Shown: positions 10,729 to 23,900 of the stretch, in pieces
Layout: every line of letters begins with the position of its first letter
Position numbering within the stretch: the stretch's first letter is position 1
Assembly: GCF_003945595.2 (NCBI RefSeq)
Contig: NW_024104417.1
Location: 682,001 to 746,000, forward strand
Origin: Pipra filicauda
Taxonomy: Eukaryota; Chordata; Aves; Passeriformes; Pipridae
Direction: 5' to 3'
Length of the DNA: 64,000 bases
Notes under the pieces: model-generated
Told to the model about the DNA's origin: nothing
Databases searched by the model: none
The model's input: only the letters and a program-made list of their open reading frames with translations
Position numbers and translations under genes: made by a program

Positions 10729-11829
10729 TACAGGGTACTGTCAAGAACCTTCATCAGGCAACCAGGTAAAATAGAGAACTCTGTATTAAAGTAGTTGCAT
10801 TATATAACGTTGCGTTCTCTAGTCAACTCTGAGGGGTTCTGACCTTTGGCAGTCAGTCTGGGTTGGAGAGTCCAGCCAGAAGTATAAAAGAGTGATGTCT
10901 TTTAAAGAAAAAATTAATATTAAAAACATAAGCTGACAGGGTGAAGAATTGAACTGATAACTGTATTTCCATATTAGGGTAGTCTATAAATATTCTCAGC
11001 TACATCTCTCTTTATCATACAGCAGATACAGAATGCAGATTTCTGCTACTTATATGGTAATACATATTTGCAATAGTAAAATCAATGTATGAAAATTTTG
11101 GAATTTACTGGTTAATAAAACTGCTTATAAAGTAACCATACAATTGTAACACCTATAACTCTGAACTATTAAAATGTACAGAAAGACTGTTTACACCATT
11201 GCACATACTTATTCCCTTTGCTTCAAAAGACTTGTGAAATACAGAATAAAATTTGTCAAATTTTACTGACAGCTCAAATATGCATGCACAATGTGCACAT
11301 CCATGGAAGCAAGGGGAAACAAAGTGTTGGCGTCCATCAGGAAGGCTGCCAGCAGCGCTCCAAAAAAAATATACCTTGCTCTTCTTCCCTCCCCCTTCCC
11401 ACCTGTATACAGGCCAGTAGATTAGTGCAGAATGGATGAATATAACTTTGTTTTCAGTGTTCTGAAAGGACAAAAGAAATCTTCTTGAATTTTATCAGCA
11501 ATTTTAGGCCAATACAAGTTATGCTTAATATTGTAAGGCACTTATTACTGCTTGTATTGCAGTGGATTGAGTCTTAAGGCGTTTCTTACATCAACTGAAG
11601 ATAATAATGCTTTGGAAAGTTTTGAATGAGCCAGCAGTTCTAGTATGTGACTATTTCAGCTGATTTTCCCCTGCCCACCCTGCGGTCTTTCTAAAACATT
11701 GTTTGAAGATATTTTCCGTTGAAACTCTGGTTCTTCGTTAGCTTGTCAACAAACATGATCAATGTCATCAGGTTGCTCTGAGGCCAGGGAACATATTCTA
11801 TTTAGGGTGCAGTGGAACTGGTTTTGTTT

Positions 11830-11940
11830 TCACCTGCAGCTGCCCTGACTTCCATGACTACTCACGGACCGAGAGGTGCTGTAGCGTTTTTTCACGATCA
11901 TACTGATGTAAGCTTTCATCAGCTTTGCAATGTCAACCAC
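11830..11940 (-). CDS. MYO10: MYO10 exon w23: last coding exon with stop
   Basis: The exon has 111 bp of coding sequence, 36 codons and a TGA stop at 11830-11832. The acceptor is at 11941-11942. The peptide is [20 protein letters not shown] then [16 protein letters not shown]. The first part is the final F3 helix. The Ser-rich end is a short flexible tail, about three residues longer than the human one as I recall it. The 3' UTR follows to the left. Confidence 0.97.
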   Translation of the reverse strand: MVDIAKLMKAYISMIVKKRYSTSRSVSSHGSQGSCR

Positions 11941-14900
11941 CTGCCAAGAGTATAAAGAGCAAAGTTCTTAGTAAGGTAACAATACGTGAATGAATTTCTT
12001 TAGACACTAACAATATAAAACTGTCAAGCTTTCAACAAAATCCATTTGCAGTTAAACAAAAATACTCAGCACTTCTATCCATCTCATGATCCCTTTAGCT
12101 TTACAGGGATCTTGAATAGATCTGTGACATTTGTAGCTACTACTTGAATTACTAAGTAACCTAACTATCAGAACAGGAAGACCACAACAAAACTACCTTG
12201 CTCTTACCTCACTAGTTTCAAAAAGCAGTTCCCTCTCATCCACCACGATCTTGTAGGTGTTGGCAAGCGGTGCACCAAATGACAAGATATGTTCATACTG
12301 GAACACCTCCAGAGGCCTTCCTTCCCCACGCTTGTAGACAGAAACTGCATCAGCGCTGACTCCAAGCCACAACTCTTGTGGGAATCCCCCTTCTTTACAC
12401 TAGAGATAAAAAATGTAAATTAACAGCAAAGGGAACAGCAGGAGCTACACACCACTTACTGTTGATGTTCTTGTCCGTAACCATTTTTTAAAAAGTGCAT
12501 ATTGCTTGTCCCTCTTTGAATGTTGCCTTTTACACTTCTTAAACTTGTTTGCAACCCATCAGGCTAGAATTCTGTCCCTCTATTTTATGGTTAACTGGTG
12601 GATTTAAATAGCTACAAGTGCTTGCTAATGGGAGTAGGCTTTTAATAGCTAACAGTTTATTACATCAGCTGTCTAAGCATTGTGATACCATATTTATGGT
12701 TTCACTACTCTGTAATGAAATCATCACCTATACAGTATAAACTAGTTTGAATGTTCATGAGGTCTCACCTCTACGTCAAAGAGTGTTGAACCATAGCCAG
12801 GCCATTCCTTAATCAAAGCCATGTACTTTGCCATAGCCTGCTCCTGATTCATCCTCTGGAGTTTTTTCCATTTGTCAATAATACTAGTCCTGGATGCTGA
12901 GATTTCCTCTTTGACCCACATGTCTAACATCTGATCCTCCTCAACCTTCTGTTTGCTGACAGAGCCACTGCGGAAACTCCTCCGCAGTGTTCCTTCAAGA
13001 AAGCTGGCTCGTTTCTTCTCAGCCTTCTCTACTGCAGTAAATGTTTTGGTAGACTGTGTAATCCGAGACTTCAGCTTTTGCAAGGGATAGACTTCCTCCA
13101 TTTCTGGTACAGTGGTATGCAGAGTGTAATCTCCCTGAAGGTACTGAAGACGCAAAGCTGCAAGGACCTGGAGGGTTTCTTCAGGAGCAGGATAATGTCC
13201 TTTAATCACTGCTTCATGAGCCTATCAAGGGGGAAAAAAGGTAGCTTTTTATGTGTAAACCAGTCTTTGAAAGGAATTAGAGAGAAATGGGAAGTAAATT
13301 TATTGCCAGGCAAACCCAGGCTCTGAAATAAATGATATATATATAAATAAATGAAATGTGGTAAATCTTTTGACAAACTTGTTAAACTGGGTAAAACTAG
13401 GTTTACCAGAAGAACTTCAAGGCAACTGAGGAAACCTGCTGAATGGGAATTACTGTTACTGTACAGGTTTTAGTGCCTCAAAACTGAACCCTTGTCCTTT
13501 ACCTGCTCAAACATAAAGGCAAATTCCACACTATCTTTTGGGACATTTTCTGTGTCCAGGAAGCAGTAGAGCTTGAAGTAGAACTTCCAGTGCATCTCCC
13601 CAGCTTCAGCAGTGGCAGCAAGCCTTCAGCGTTGTGTAAAGAGAGAAAGAGAGAGAGAGAGAGAGATCAGACCTGTGAAACCAACCTCTTTTCTAAATTG
13701 ACACCTCAGAAATATAAGCAAGGAATCAGCTGAATCTTGCTTTATATGTGTCTGTGTGTTTAAAGCCTACAGAAAATCAAACACTTACAAATGTTGACTC
13801 AGTTATCATTCAATTCTCAGTCAACTATTTCTAACCCAAATTCTCTTAATAAAATTTGATGGCTCAGTCAGGTGTTAATAAAAGCAACATCATTAAGTCC
13901 TGTTATAAAATGGAATTGCACAACACTTAAAACATTCCTTTCCCCCCCCATTATTAAGTGGATAAAAGAGGCTGATTGCCATGCGTACAACATAGGGATG
14001 ACAAAAAGGTATTTAGGCTTGTATTACATTTTTCTTACTACAGTGCTATGGGTGGTTGTAATTTTACTGGTAAGAAAAATGTAGTGGTGAGCTGTACTGT
14101 GGTGACTTCCACATGAAGTTAGGCAACAGACAGCTGGAAAGGCAATGATGGCCTGGAGTTCAGTTCTCCCAGACACAATGCTGGTAATGGTGGAAAAATT
14201 TGTAGTAATGGAAAAGAAAATGTGGAAATAGTAATGAGAAATAATACTTTACTGGTATCAGGACAGAGGAAGACCAACATAAGTGAATAGGTGGCTATTA
14301 ATTCTTTTAAGAAAAAAGAAAAAAAGATGCTTTTGTTCCAGAAATGGCTCTGTGTGTAATTCAGCTGCATCATCACAAATAAGCAAAAGGAGAAAATTCA
14401 GCATTATTGACATTGGAAATTTATTTAATTGCTACTTATTAGAGTGGAGAGAGAGAAGGAGAGGCACACTCACTTTTCAAACTTTGCCAAGACATCAGCT
14501 ACAATGGTTCTGCTTTCAATTGCTTTATCAGTAGTTCCGTTGTATTCAAACAAAGCAAACATATTTCTGCTATCCTCCATGGCCAAACCACGAATTAACT
14601 TTTCAACCACCTAAATGAAAAACAGCACATTAAAAAAACCATAGCATGGAAAAGCAGCACCACAGAGTAAGACACATAATTAGAAGAAAATTCAAAGCTA
14701 GGTTTTATATTAGGTTAAAAACATTGCTAGTTGGTTCTTATCGGCATTATTAATTGTTGTCAAATTCCACTTTAATTTTTATTCTTTCAGAATATGCATG
14801 TGCTGTCTCCTGGTCAACCCCTGTATTTCACTAACTCAGCAAGAGTCTTCCATTTTTAGGTAGCAACTCATACACACCAATATCTACTGAAGTTATTCCA

Positions 14901-17900
14901 GTAATGCCTCTGCTGAATTGCTTAGTTTTTCCTGTAATTCCTCCTATAAGAAGGAACTATAGTTGGGTGATCCTCTGCAGCATAAAGACAGTTTTTATAG
15001 CAGGGATTTCTTCAGAACACACTGGGGGGCTGGAGGGACAGCTCTGTAAGCCTTCCCTTCCCTGAAAGGAAAAGCCAGCAGAGAAGGCTCCAGTGCTCCC
15101 AAAGTTTAACGCTACTGCTGCCTGAACTGGCACATAAATGGACACACTGATTTTGTTCCAAAGACATTCTGTCACCACTTCTCACCTCTCCAGCTGTAGT
15201 GTGTGAGTTGATTGTAATCTTACAGGAGCCCCCACCATGGCAATAAACTGTGGATGTCATTTCCTGCCGGCCAATCAGTGCTTCTATTTCATCCCGTGAT
15301 GGCACAAACTCTCTGCTTTTGGTTTTCTTCAGAGATTCATAAGTAAAAAGTGCGTATTTCTCCATTTCAGTTCCTGGAAACTGGTCACGAACCCTGTGAG
15401 ACAAAGCTTATGACTTCAAGCTGCCAGTCAGTGAATCAGGAAGTTTACTTATTTGAGAATTTTTTTTTTCCCCTGAAAGTACTTCTGTATCCAGTACACT
15501 ATTGAATGGACATGCTCCAAGGTTTATCTTCACTGTCAAGGAAAGTGTTCTAACTTGTGATTGATTTACTGTGGTAAATGTAATGTACTTCCATCATTAT
15601 GTTCTACAAACCTAATGGAAAGAAAAACCTGAATGCCCTTCATAGCATTAACTACAGGAATCTTATAACAACTCAGATTTGACAGCAAGATAACTGTGCA
15701 AACCTTCTTGTAATCAACTCCCCTTTATGTCAGTAACAGTTCCTGAATGAAGACTACACTGCACTAAGGTACTACAGAAAAAAGCAATAAAACATGTTTG
15801 ACTGCTCACTTTTGCTGTAGTGTCACTTGATTTTTATTCCTGATTTTCTAAAAGATTCTCAGTGGTTAGTCCTATGAATATTCATTAGCTACTTTAATGA
15901 ACTCAACTCTTAATTATTGAAAATTGTTGAATTTCGGTAGCTTTCAGTACAGAGTGTTTCTATAATACTTCCAGTGATAAAATATCAGCTCCTTAGAGCT
16001 ACTCGGGTTTAATTTATGTGAAAAAGTACAATGATTTGTGATCTGCAAGGCATAAAAAGATTACTGCAGAATTACAGATATGCTGTAAGATGATTATGCG
16101 TCTACGGTATTGAAACCAACCTTTAAATGTATCAGCTGCATTTTCTTTTAATTAGGAGGTGAGTTAAACTGAGAAAGTGATTCGATGTCGAATTTTTTCA
16201 TTTTAACAGTTATATAAAGACCATTTTTTACTTACCTCAGTTTGGTTCAAAGATGTATTTTCATTACAAGTATTTTACAAATATTATAAAACAATTAGAT
16301 TTAGCAAAGTGATTGACAAAGTTGATGCTCTAGCATAAATACAGACAAGACTTTTAAATTATTGAGAACAGTTTCTTGGTGGACTAACTTTCCTAATTAC
16401 ATACTCTGCATTCTTCTGTTGCATCACAGCAAGAAGAACTCCATATTCTGGTTAACGCTGAACTATCAAGAATGATTTATTATCTTTTTAACGGTCACTA
16501 ATATTTTAAAATTAGATTTGCAATCCTATGCTTTTACCTCAAATACATCTTTAAATATGATAATGTTCTTTTATGTGCATGACATGTACCTTATAAAATT
16601 AAGGTAAAGCAGGATGAAGAATTTTTAACAGGTTGATTTGAACAGTTGATAATAGGACCTAGCGGTATGGGCTGCAAATCATTTAAACAAGTTTATACAG
16701 TTACAGAAAGCCCTCCTTTTATCAACATTAACAAATTGTGCATTCAATTTTGTGGTTTTTTTTTGATTCTTCAAATGAGTGTAATTCCATCTAGATAACC
16801 CATAGACACTTTTCCTACATTTTTTTTTTAGATTCACTGTTTGGCATAACCAATACACTAAGTAAATGCATCTTCAAGTCTCACTTGAGGATATCTAAAC
16901 ACTGATACAAGGTCATGGTGAAGAAAACAATGAGTGAAGAAACTTAATTTCTTGCTTTAGTACTTCAAAGCTTCTCACCTTTTGAGATGAAACTTGAGAT
17001 ATTTGAGGATGCTGCGACTCGGCAGAAATGTGCAACTCATGCAGGTGAGTATTTGCCAACTATAGAGGTTCCCCACGCTTCCAGGGTTAGGCACTTTATT
17101 GGTTTGCTTGATGAGCTGACAGTAGAGCTCATCTCGGAGGGGTCGTAAATCATGTCCTGTTTGGAGGATACCTTGGATTATAGGGATGGGATCAGACATA
17201 GATTCCAGCTGCTGTAAAGAATTAAATATCTTGATGGCTTCATCCTGCAGAGTTGTGTAGCCTTTGTCTTTCAGCACTACAAAAGAACAATAAGGAGAAA
17301 GATTCTTAAACCGAGACATAAAAGAAAAAGCACACAGGCTTTACTTGGGAATTGCTTAATGATACTCTGTGACCCTTATTATGCAGGATATTAGAACAGG
17401 TATTTTTCATTTCAGATGTATGATGCAAACTCATTTTATGAGTTATTTTGCTATTGAGATTTGTTCTGAATTTAATGAAATCCCACTTTGCCATTTTCTG
17501 ACAACATAATGGAAAAAGTGTATCTTGATTGATCAGTTTTTTGTGATGGAGAGTCTTCCTTCCAGAGCAACACACACTGATGAAGTGTTGTATCACTTTT
17601 TTTGCAGTCACAAGACACTGAAAACATGATCAGATCATAAATAAGGTAAAGCATAACTGTGTTATGGAAAGTAACAAAGATACATGGCATCATTTTTGTC
17701 TACAGCAGTAGCATTTTAATTAAACCCAAACAATACTACTAAACAAAATCATTGCTATGACATGGCAATTTGCTTTTTGAATGCTGAAAAAGGTGGTGAT
17801 TGTTTTTGTGCTACCTGTTATTCAGCGTGGGCTAACAACTATTACAATCTCCTTAAAAGAACCATGGAGTTCTTGGGTTTGGTAGATGGAAGAAATTGCT

Positions 17901-20900
17901 CTGATACAGTACAGATGTATGTTATGAAAATGAAGTTTCTAACCTGACATTATACTATTACAGAAAATACCTAGAACTCAACTGCAAGTCAAGGCAATAG
18001 CTAAGCATCAGTCCATTTTTGGAGCTACATTTAGTAAGGGAAGACTTTGGCAAGACTTCTGCCTCAGAGGTGGCTAGATGTTCCTATCCATGGGGAATAG
18101 AGACCAACCATGTTTCACTCCCATACAGGACAATCTGCTCAAGTGCCAAGAACAGAACTGTGCCTTGCCACTGAACAGTAGGAGGGGCAAGAGAAAAGAA
18201 AGGTTTGTCCTAGGATTTTCCTTGTCATTTGAGTAGAAGGGTATCACTTGAGTTACCAGGAAGTCTTACTTGAAATACCTTCACTTTTGGTTGTGTGACC
18301 TCCCATCCTCCTCCCAGGGATGAAACTTGTGACATGATTACACTAATTTTAGAAGTAAATAAAGCATTTCTTCTTTCATGTACACTTAGATGTTGATTCC
18401 CATAAATAGGGCTTTCTATCACATCTGATGAAACTTACACTTGTTAATTGGAAGTTGTGGCTGCTGCAGCTCCCCACATGGGATAGGAAGTAACAATGAC
18501 TTGAGAAAGAGAATATGATTCAAGGAGATTGAATGAATAGTGTTTAGTTGCTTATTTCAGGGCAAGGCTTTCCAAACTCAGTCTTAGCTGTGTTGCTGAA
18601 GGCAGTAGCAAATATAACCCCAAGGCTCTATGCTAGGCAAACTGCTATTCTCAGAACAGGGAAACTTGTCTATTTGTATTATAAACATATATTTTGCCTA
18701 CCTTTACTTCACTGTAGCTCGCTGACTTAAAAATCCCATCCTCTAGTTTAGTCTTTCATAAGGAAAAGTGTTTCTGTTATTGAAAAACTTACGGTTTAGA
18801 TTGATGTCCCCATATGGCAGTGGCAGTAATGGCGAGTGCAGTGGATGATGAGTGTAACGGAGAATAGGATTCCTCTTATAAATCTGTTCAACCACATCAG
18901 CGTTCAGGCAGTTTTCCTGTTGGGGTATGAAAAAAGTAGGATTTGGGGTCCAACATTAGGAATAATGCAATGCTTTGTGCCCTTAGGTTGGTTGTGAAAA
19001 AAATGAGTCATTAGTGTTATCAGCACTATTTGGTGCTAAATCTGGTTGTGGGTACTGTGGGTGCCGTGGCACGTTGTGGGCTATGAATGCTCAGTACCTG
19101 CTAACCTCAGGCCTTGGATAAACTTCCTTTATCTGTGCAGTAAAAAACAAACTACAGCAGAACTGCAGGACACATAACAGTTTTTGAAGCGTGTTTTCAT
19201 TTCACAATTCATTTTTACTCCAGTATTTCATAACGGGAATTAAGACATTCAAGTTTTATTTAAAAGTATTTCTCCAGCAAAACTAATGGGCCTTTTTGAA
19301 ACTAATTGGCCTTTAGAAACTGCAGGAGCTACCATAACAAAATAGCCCTGGCACGGTGTTGCTGTAAACCTGATGCACCCACTCTGACATCTAAATACTG
19401 CTCTTACTGTTCTGCTTAGGCCAAGTTTGACAGATGTGACCACTGTCTCCTACCAGTCCTGAACTTCCACATATTTCTCCTGCTCTGAAGAACAGCATTC
19501 ATAGTCTTTGAACTGAGGACTTAATACTTCTTTTCCATGAGTGAAGAAATGGTACTCTCTAAGGGAAAAGGTCAGTAGCAGTTCTCCTCCCTTGCCTATT
19601 CCTTTGCTCTCTTCTGAGAATCATTATCCTCTCTCATAAAAGCAGATTAGCAAAAAGCTCCAGAAGGACATTCTCTGGCTATGCATGCACTGTCCCCAAT
19701 GGGACCATAAACCAGTGAGCATTAATTGAATATATTTCTCATCACACAGATACAAGAGACGCTTAGCCCATGTTATCATAGAACAAGAAAAGAAGCATAA
19801 TGACAAAAAAAATCAAAGAGCTGTCTAGTCCACATCCTGGTGTGCTGCGCACTGTGGACACAGCCAAACAGGTCTGCCATGAACCTGTCTGCTATGAACC
19901 TGTACACTGTGCTCTACTGCCCGGTGCAATCGTGCCTGTCAAGTTACACAAACCAGTAAAAGTTGTTAATGTTTTCAAGGACAAAGGTTATCCCTCTTGC
20001 CCTCCAAGTTTCACTTCATACTTTGCTCTTCTACTGCTTAGATAGAAATTCCTTTATCAGGTCAGTGAATACATTCAGGTTTCACAAAGTCAGTCCGTGG
20101 CACTGTATGATTAAAACTTAATTTTCTGCTTTATTTTGGCTAAGCCAAAATAAAAAAGATTTAAGCAACCATTCTTTCTCACCCCTCCCCATCCTGCTTG
20201 TGCCTACCTTAATATCCTGAATAAGTTGCTGCGTTGGAGTATCAATTGGTGCTTTTGTGTCAATCACGTTCTGGATGGCACTTGACCAGCGGGTTGCCTC
20301 ATTAAGCAATTTTGTATAGAGACGGTAACAGTGTTTGCGTCCATACACAGTTACATTCCAGTAACCTAGCACAACAGTGAAATTATTAGCCATAAAAGCT
20401 GCATCCCATCAGACACTGAGTGCTGCATCCTGGACCATGCTGGCAGTTTTCCAGGAGCTAATAAGTTGTATGAGTCATTAAGTATCATAATACAGATACT
20501 ATGATATTAAAGGAGATTCTCTCCTTTAAGAGATCCTAGGAGTAACCTTGGAGTACAACTATGCATCATGCAGCCTCCCATTTTATCCAGTAATCTTAGC
20601 AGAAGTGACTGTAAGCACCACGGAAGTGACTATGGAATAGTAAGCTCCTTGTGGCTTGTGGCCCTACTTCTCCAGTCCTGTCTGTAATAGGAAAACCTGA
20701 GACAGTCTTGCTTTGTACATGAGAGTCTTTAATTATCTGTGGCACACATACAAACAGGTATAAAGCACAAACTATCTCTTCTGTAAAGAAGTTATTAATT
20801 TTACACGAATGAAGTGGCAAGTATGATAGGAAGAGCATTTCAGTTCAAATTCTCTCTCTGCATCATTGTATAGGCTTTTTATGAAGCAGGTTTAATTAAA

Positions 20901-23900
20901 GGAAATGTGTTTCATCTTTCACTAGTGAAAGCCTCTTTGAAGTGTCAGTGACCCCAATGAGCTTATACAGGACTGTCAACAGTCGCTTCTCATTTGCAAA
21001 CAGACACTTCTGAGTTGAAAACCAGTTTTGAAAACACACAGAGGAGCTGACTCAACTGCAGTATGTAGGTTACCACAAACTGGACTCTTATTCTGGATCT
21101 CCCTATACCTGCTCTACCAATGTTAGCCCTCATAGTTCCTGAGCATATAAAATAATGTATGAGGAGAGTGCTACCCATATGTCTTTCCTCAAGTCCTTGA
21201 TGTGTAAGCGTAAGTGTGAACACTAACTTAGCAACAGTATTAGTCTACGATAATTTGAATACAGGTGAGAACAAATTTTATTCCTTTATACACTACCTCA
21301 GTTTTTCACCAATAAGTCCCTGTAAAACACCTCAGTGAGTTAGGAACCTGATTTGTGCATTGAACTGCACCCTTAATAATCCATTTAAAGTATTCTTATG
21401 CATTGTTTGTTGCATTACTAGCTAGAAGGACAGCAGGCAACTGAAGGCATATTTGAACAAGAGCAAACAATTACCTGTCTCTTTGAAGATCTTTTCATCA
21501 GGTGGGACCACTGAGCAGAGGCTGTTCAGGACCAATGTACCCAATTTCAATGCATTTTTCTCCGAACTCTTGTAGTAGTCCAAAGAATTGTGCGTCAAAA
21601 CAAACCAACGCTTCTTCAGTTTTAAGGAAGACATTTTTGGGTTGTTCTTTACTTCCTTGTGTAGCCATCCTGCTCAAGATAGAATTTGAATCACATTTTT
21701 TTTTTCTTGAACAGAGTGAGTTGGAAAAAACTAGGTTGTATACAGAAGTTAGTTTTATACTTTGAACAACAACAAAAACATATGTAAAATTGATAAGCTC
21801 ACATATTAAACAACTTTGAGTACAATTCTCAAACAATTAAATAATAAAGACAAAATCAATACAAAAACTTTTTCAATTTTGATATTTTACTAGAAAAATT
21901 CTTCTGTCAACTTACAAAAACATTTTTGTCATCATTACAGTGTTTTCTTACATGGCACAGCAGGAATATAATTTCAGCTGTATTAATTTGTGAATAAACT
22001 CCACCATAGAAAGATGTGGCCCCAACTCTACCATGCTGGCATATTATCAGATTGTATTGTGGGGACAATCTCTTCAACACGTAATGGATGTTATTTACTT
22101 TACTGCCCCCCTCAGTTCTTACCCCTCACAATGAATTCTTGTCCCTCCACTCTAGTGTCCCCCTTTGACCTCTGGAGCAGGGTTATCCAGTGATGCATCT
22201 CTTCAGGAGTGTCAGCATTACAGTGAAGAACACGATTAGCAGTGATGATCACAAATGAGTTGGGTCTATGAAAATAAATGACAATTGAAAAAGCCTTTAC
22301 AATCAACATATGTACTGTTTATCTCACTCTCCATAATCATAAAGACTGTCCATTGTTTCCATTTTCTATTCAGACAAATACTGTCCACCTCTAAAGCATT
22401 ATTTATTTATCACCTAAAAAGAAATATTAAGCATTTTAAAAGACTCGGTTATGTTAGATTCACACCAAAATGCTAGGTTTCTGAATGGTGGGAAAGTTTA
22501 CATTAAATTGCAACTTGTCCTATCTCAAAATAAATCTGTGGTGAGAAAAACTTCCAATCTTTAATCAGTTTTAGATGTGAATCAGAACTCTGTTTCAGGG
22601 TCAGATCTATTTAGAGTGTCTGCTTCAGTAGTTACATTAGCTAAAACAAACTAAAGTTTACAAAGGTCTATAGTGAAGCAGCATGTGAACACAAGAGTCT
22701 TTTATTTTTAATGCAGTGCAACCCAATTCACAGAGAATACAATCTATTTTTAATGAGAGTCTGGCTTTTATCCAATCCTACACCAGGATTTACTGAAGCA
22801 TGAAGAACTAGCCCAAGTGAAGTGTGCTGATGTCTCTCTGGATTAGAGAGGCAGGTTCCTCAGCCTACAAACACTTCTTTAACCCTTTACCATTAATGTT
22901 TTCATCCTGGAGCACAGAGTTTTTCAAAATAACTGTATTGGATGTAGTAAATGGGAACAATGCCGTCTGGGCCACCCCAAGCACGAGAAGCTGACAAGAC
23001 TGCTTTTTACAGTTGTTGGAAGAAGGTAACTGGGTAGAAATTAGAATCCAAAAACTGTTTATGGGGATGGAGAGGTTCACCCAAATATGATATCATTCTC
23101 CAAAACCAGTGTGCCACATAAAAGCTAGATGGCTGACAGGATAAAGGACAAAGTAAATATAACTCCTAGGAGGAAAAATTAGAAAACTGTGTGAAGGGAG
23201 GTTACAGTAAATCAAGTAACAAGAGAAGTGTGTAAGTTACTTTAAAGGTTATCTAAGTGTTACCTACAGCTAATGCCCACCGGTACCATAGAGAAGTGGA
23301 AGAGAGTGATCAGAACCCAAGTTCTTGGCCACACTGACTGTGGTGCTGAAGTGCTACATGAGTCAGAAAGGGTGGTGGATGAGGAAAGAAATGGGCACAT
23401 GAACCGAACAGAGAGTTTTGTTGACCATTTTTTAAAATGTGTGAAGAGGAGGCAGCTTTAGATTGAGCTACATGGAGCATGCTCTAGAAAGCTGGATAAT
23501 GAGATATACAGGACAGAAGCTGTAGCAAAAGAACTGAAAAAGGAGAGACTTAAGGTATAAACTAAGGCAGATCAAGCTGTCAAACAGGAGATTATGATCA
23601 ACAGTAGCCAACCTTCCAGACTCCCCTCTCCTCCTTCCCAGTCTAGGAAAAAGATGGAAACCCAGTTCTTGGGATTCTTTCTGAATATAGATTCAAACGT
23701 CTGTCTGCTCGCTTCTCTCTTTTGAGTTATGAGGGGTTCATATGTGTCAAGATAAAAATAATCTATATTAGTCAAATTTGTTTCCTAACTGAAAATCTTT
23801 CCATCCTTATTTAAAATCAGAGAACTAAAACGAAAAAAAAATATAAGACAAAAAAATCCATGTGAAAAATGCTTACAAGAGAAATGCTTAATTTATATTA

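Larger units (their letters stand above)
10500..11829 (-). other. MYO10: Probable MYO10 3' UTR
   Basis: On the minus strand this follows the TGA stop. It is AT-rich and has no repeat that I recognise. Two AATAAA signals on the minus strand, at 10723-10728 and 10518-10523, could end the transcript about 1.1 or 1.3 kb after the stop. The sequence downstream of the second is rich in T and GT, as expected after a cleavage site. The exact end is not determined. Confidence 0.45.
11941..15185 (-). other. MYO10 introns among w18-w23
   Basis: Introns 11941-12207, 12400-12768, 13222-13502, 13624-14473 and 14611-15185 all use GT-AG. Apart from the GA/CT microsatellite at 13641-13667, I see no repeat or gene in them. 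Confidence 0.85.
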
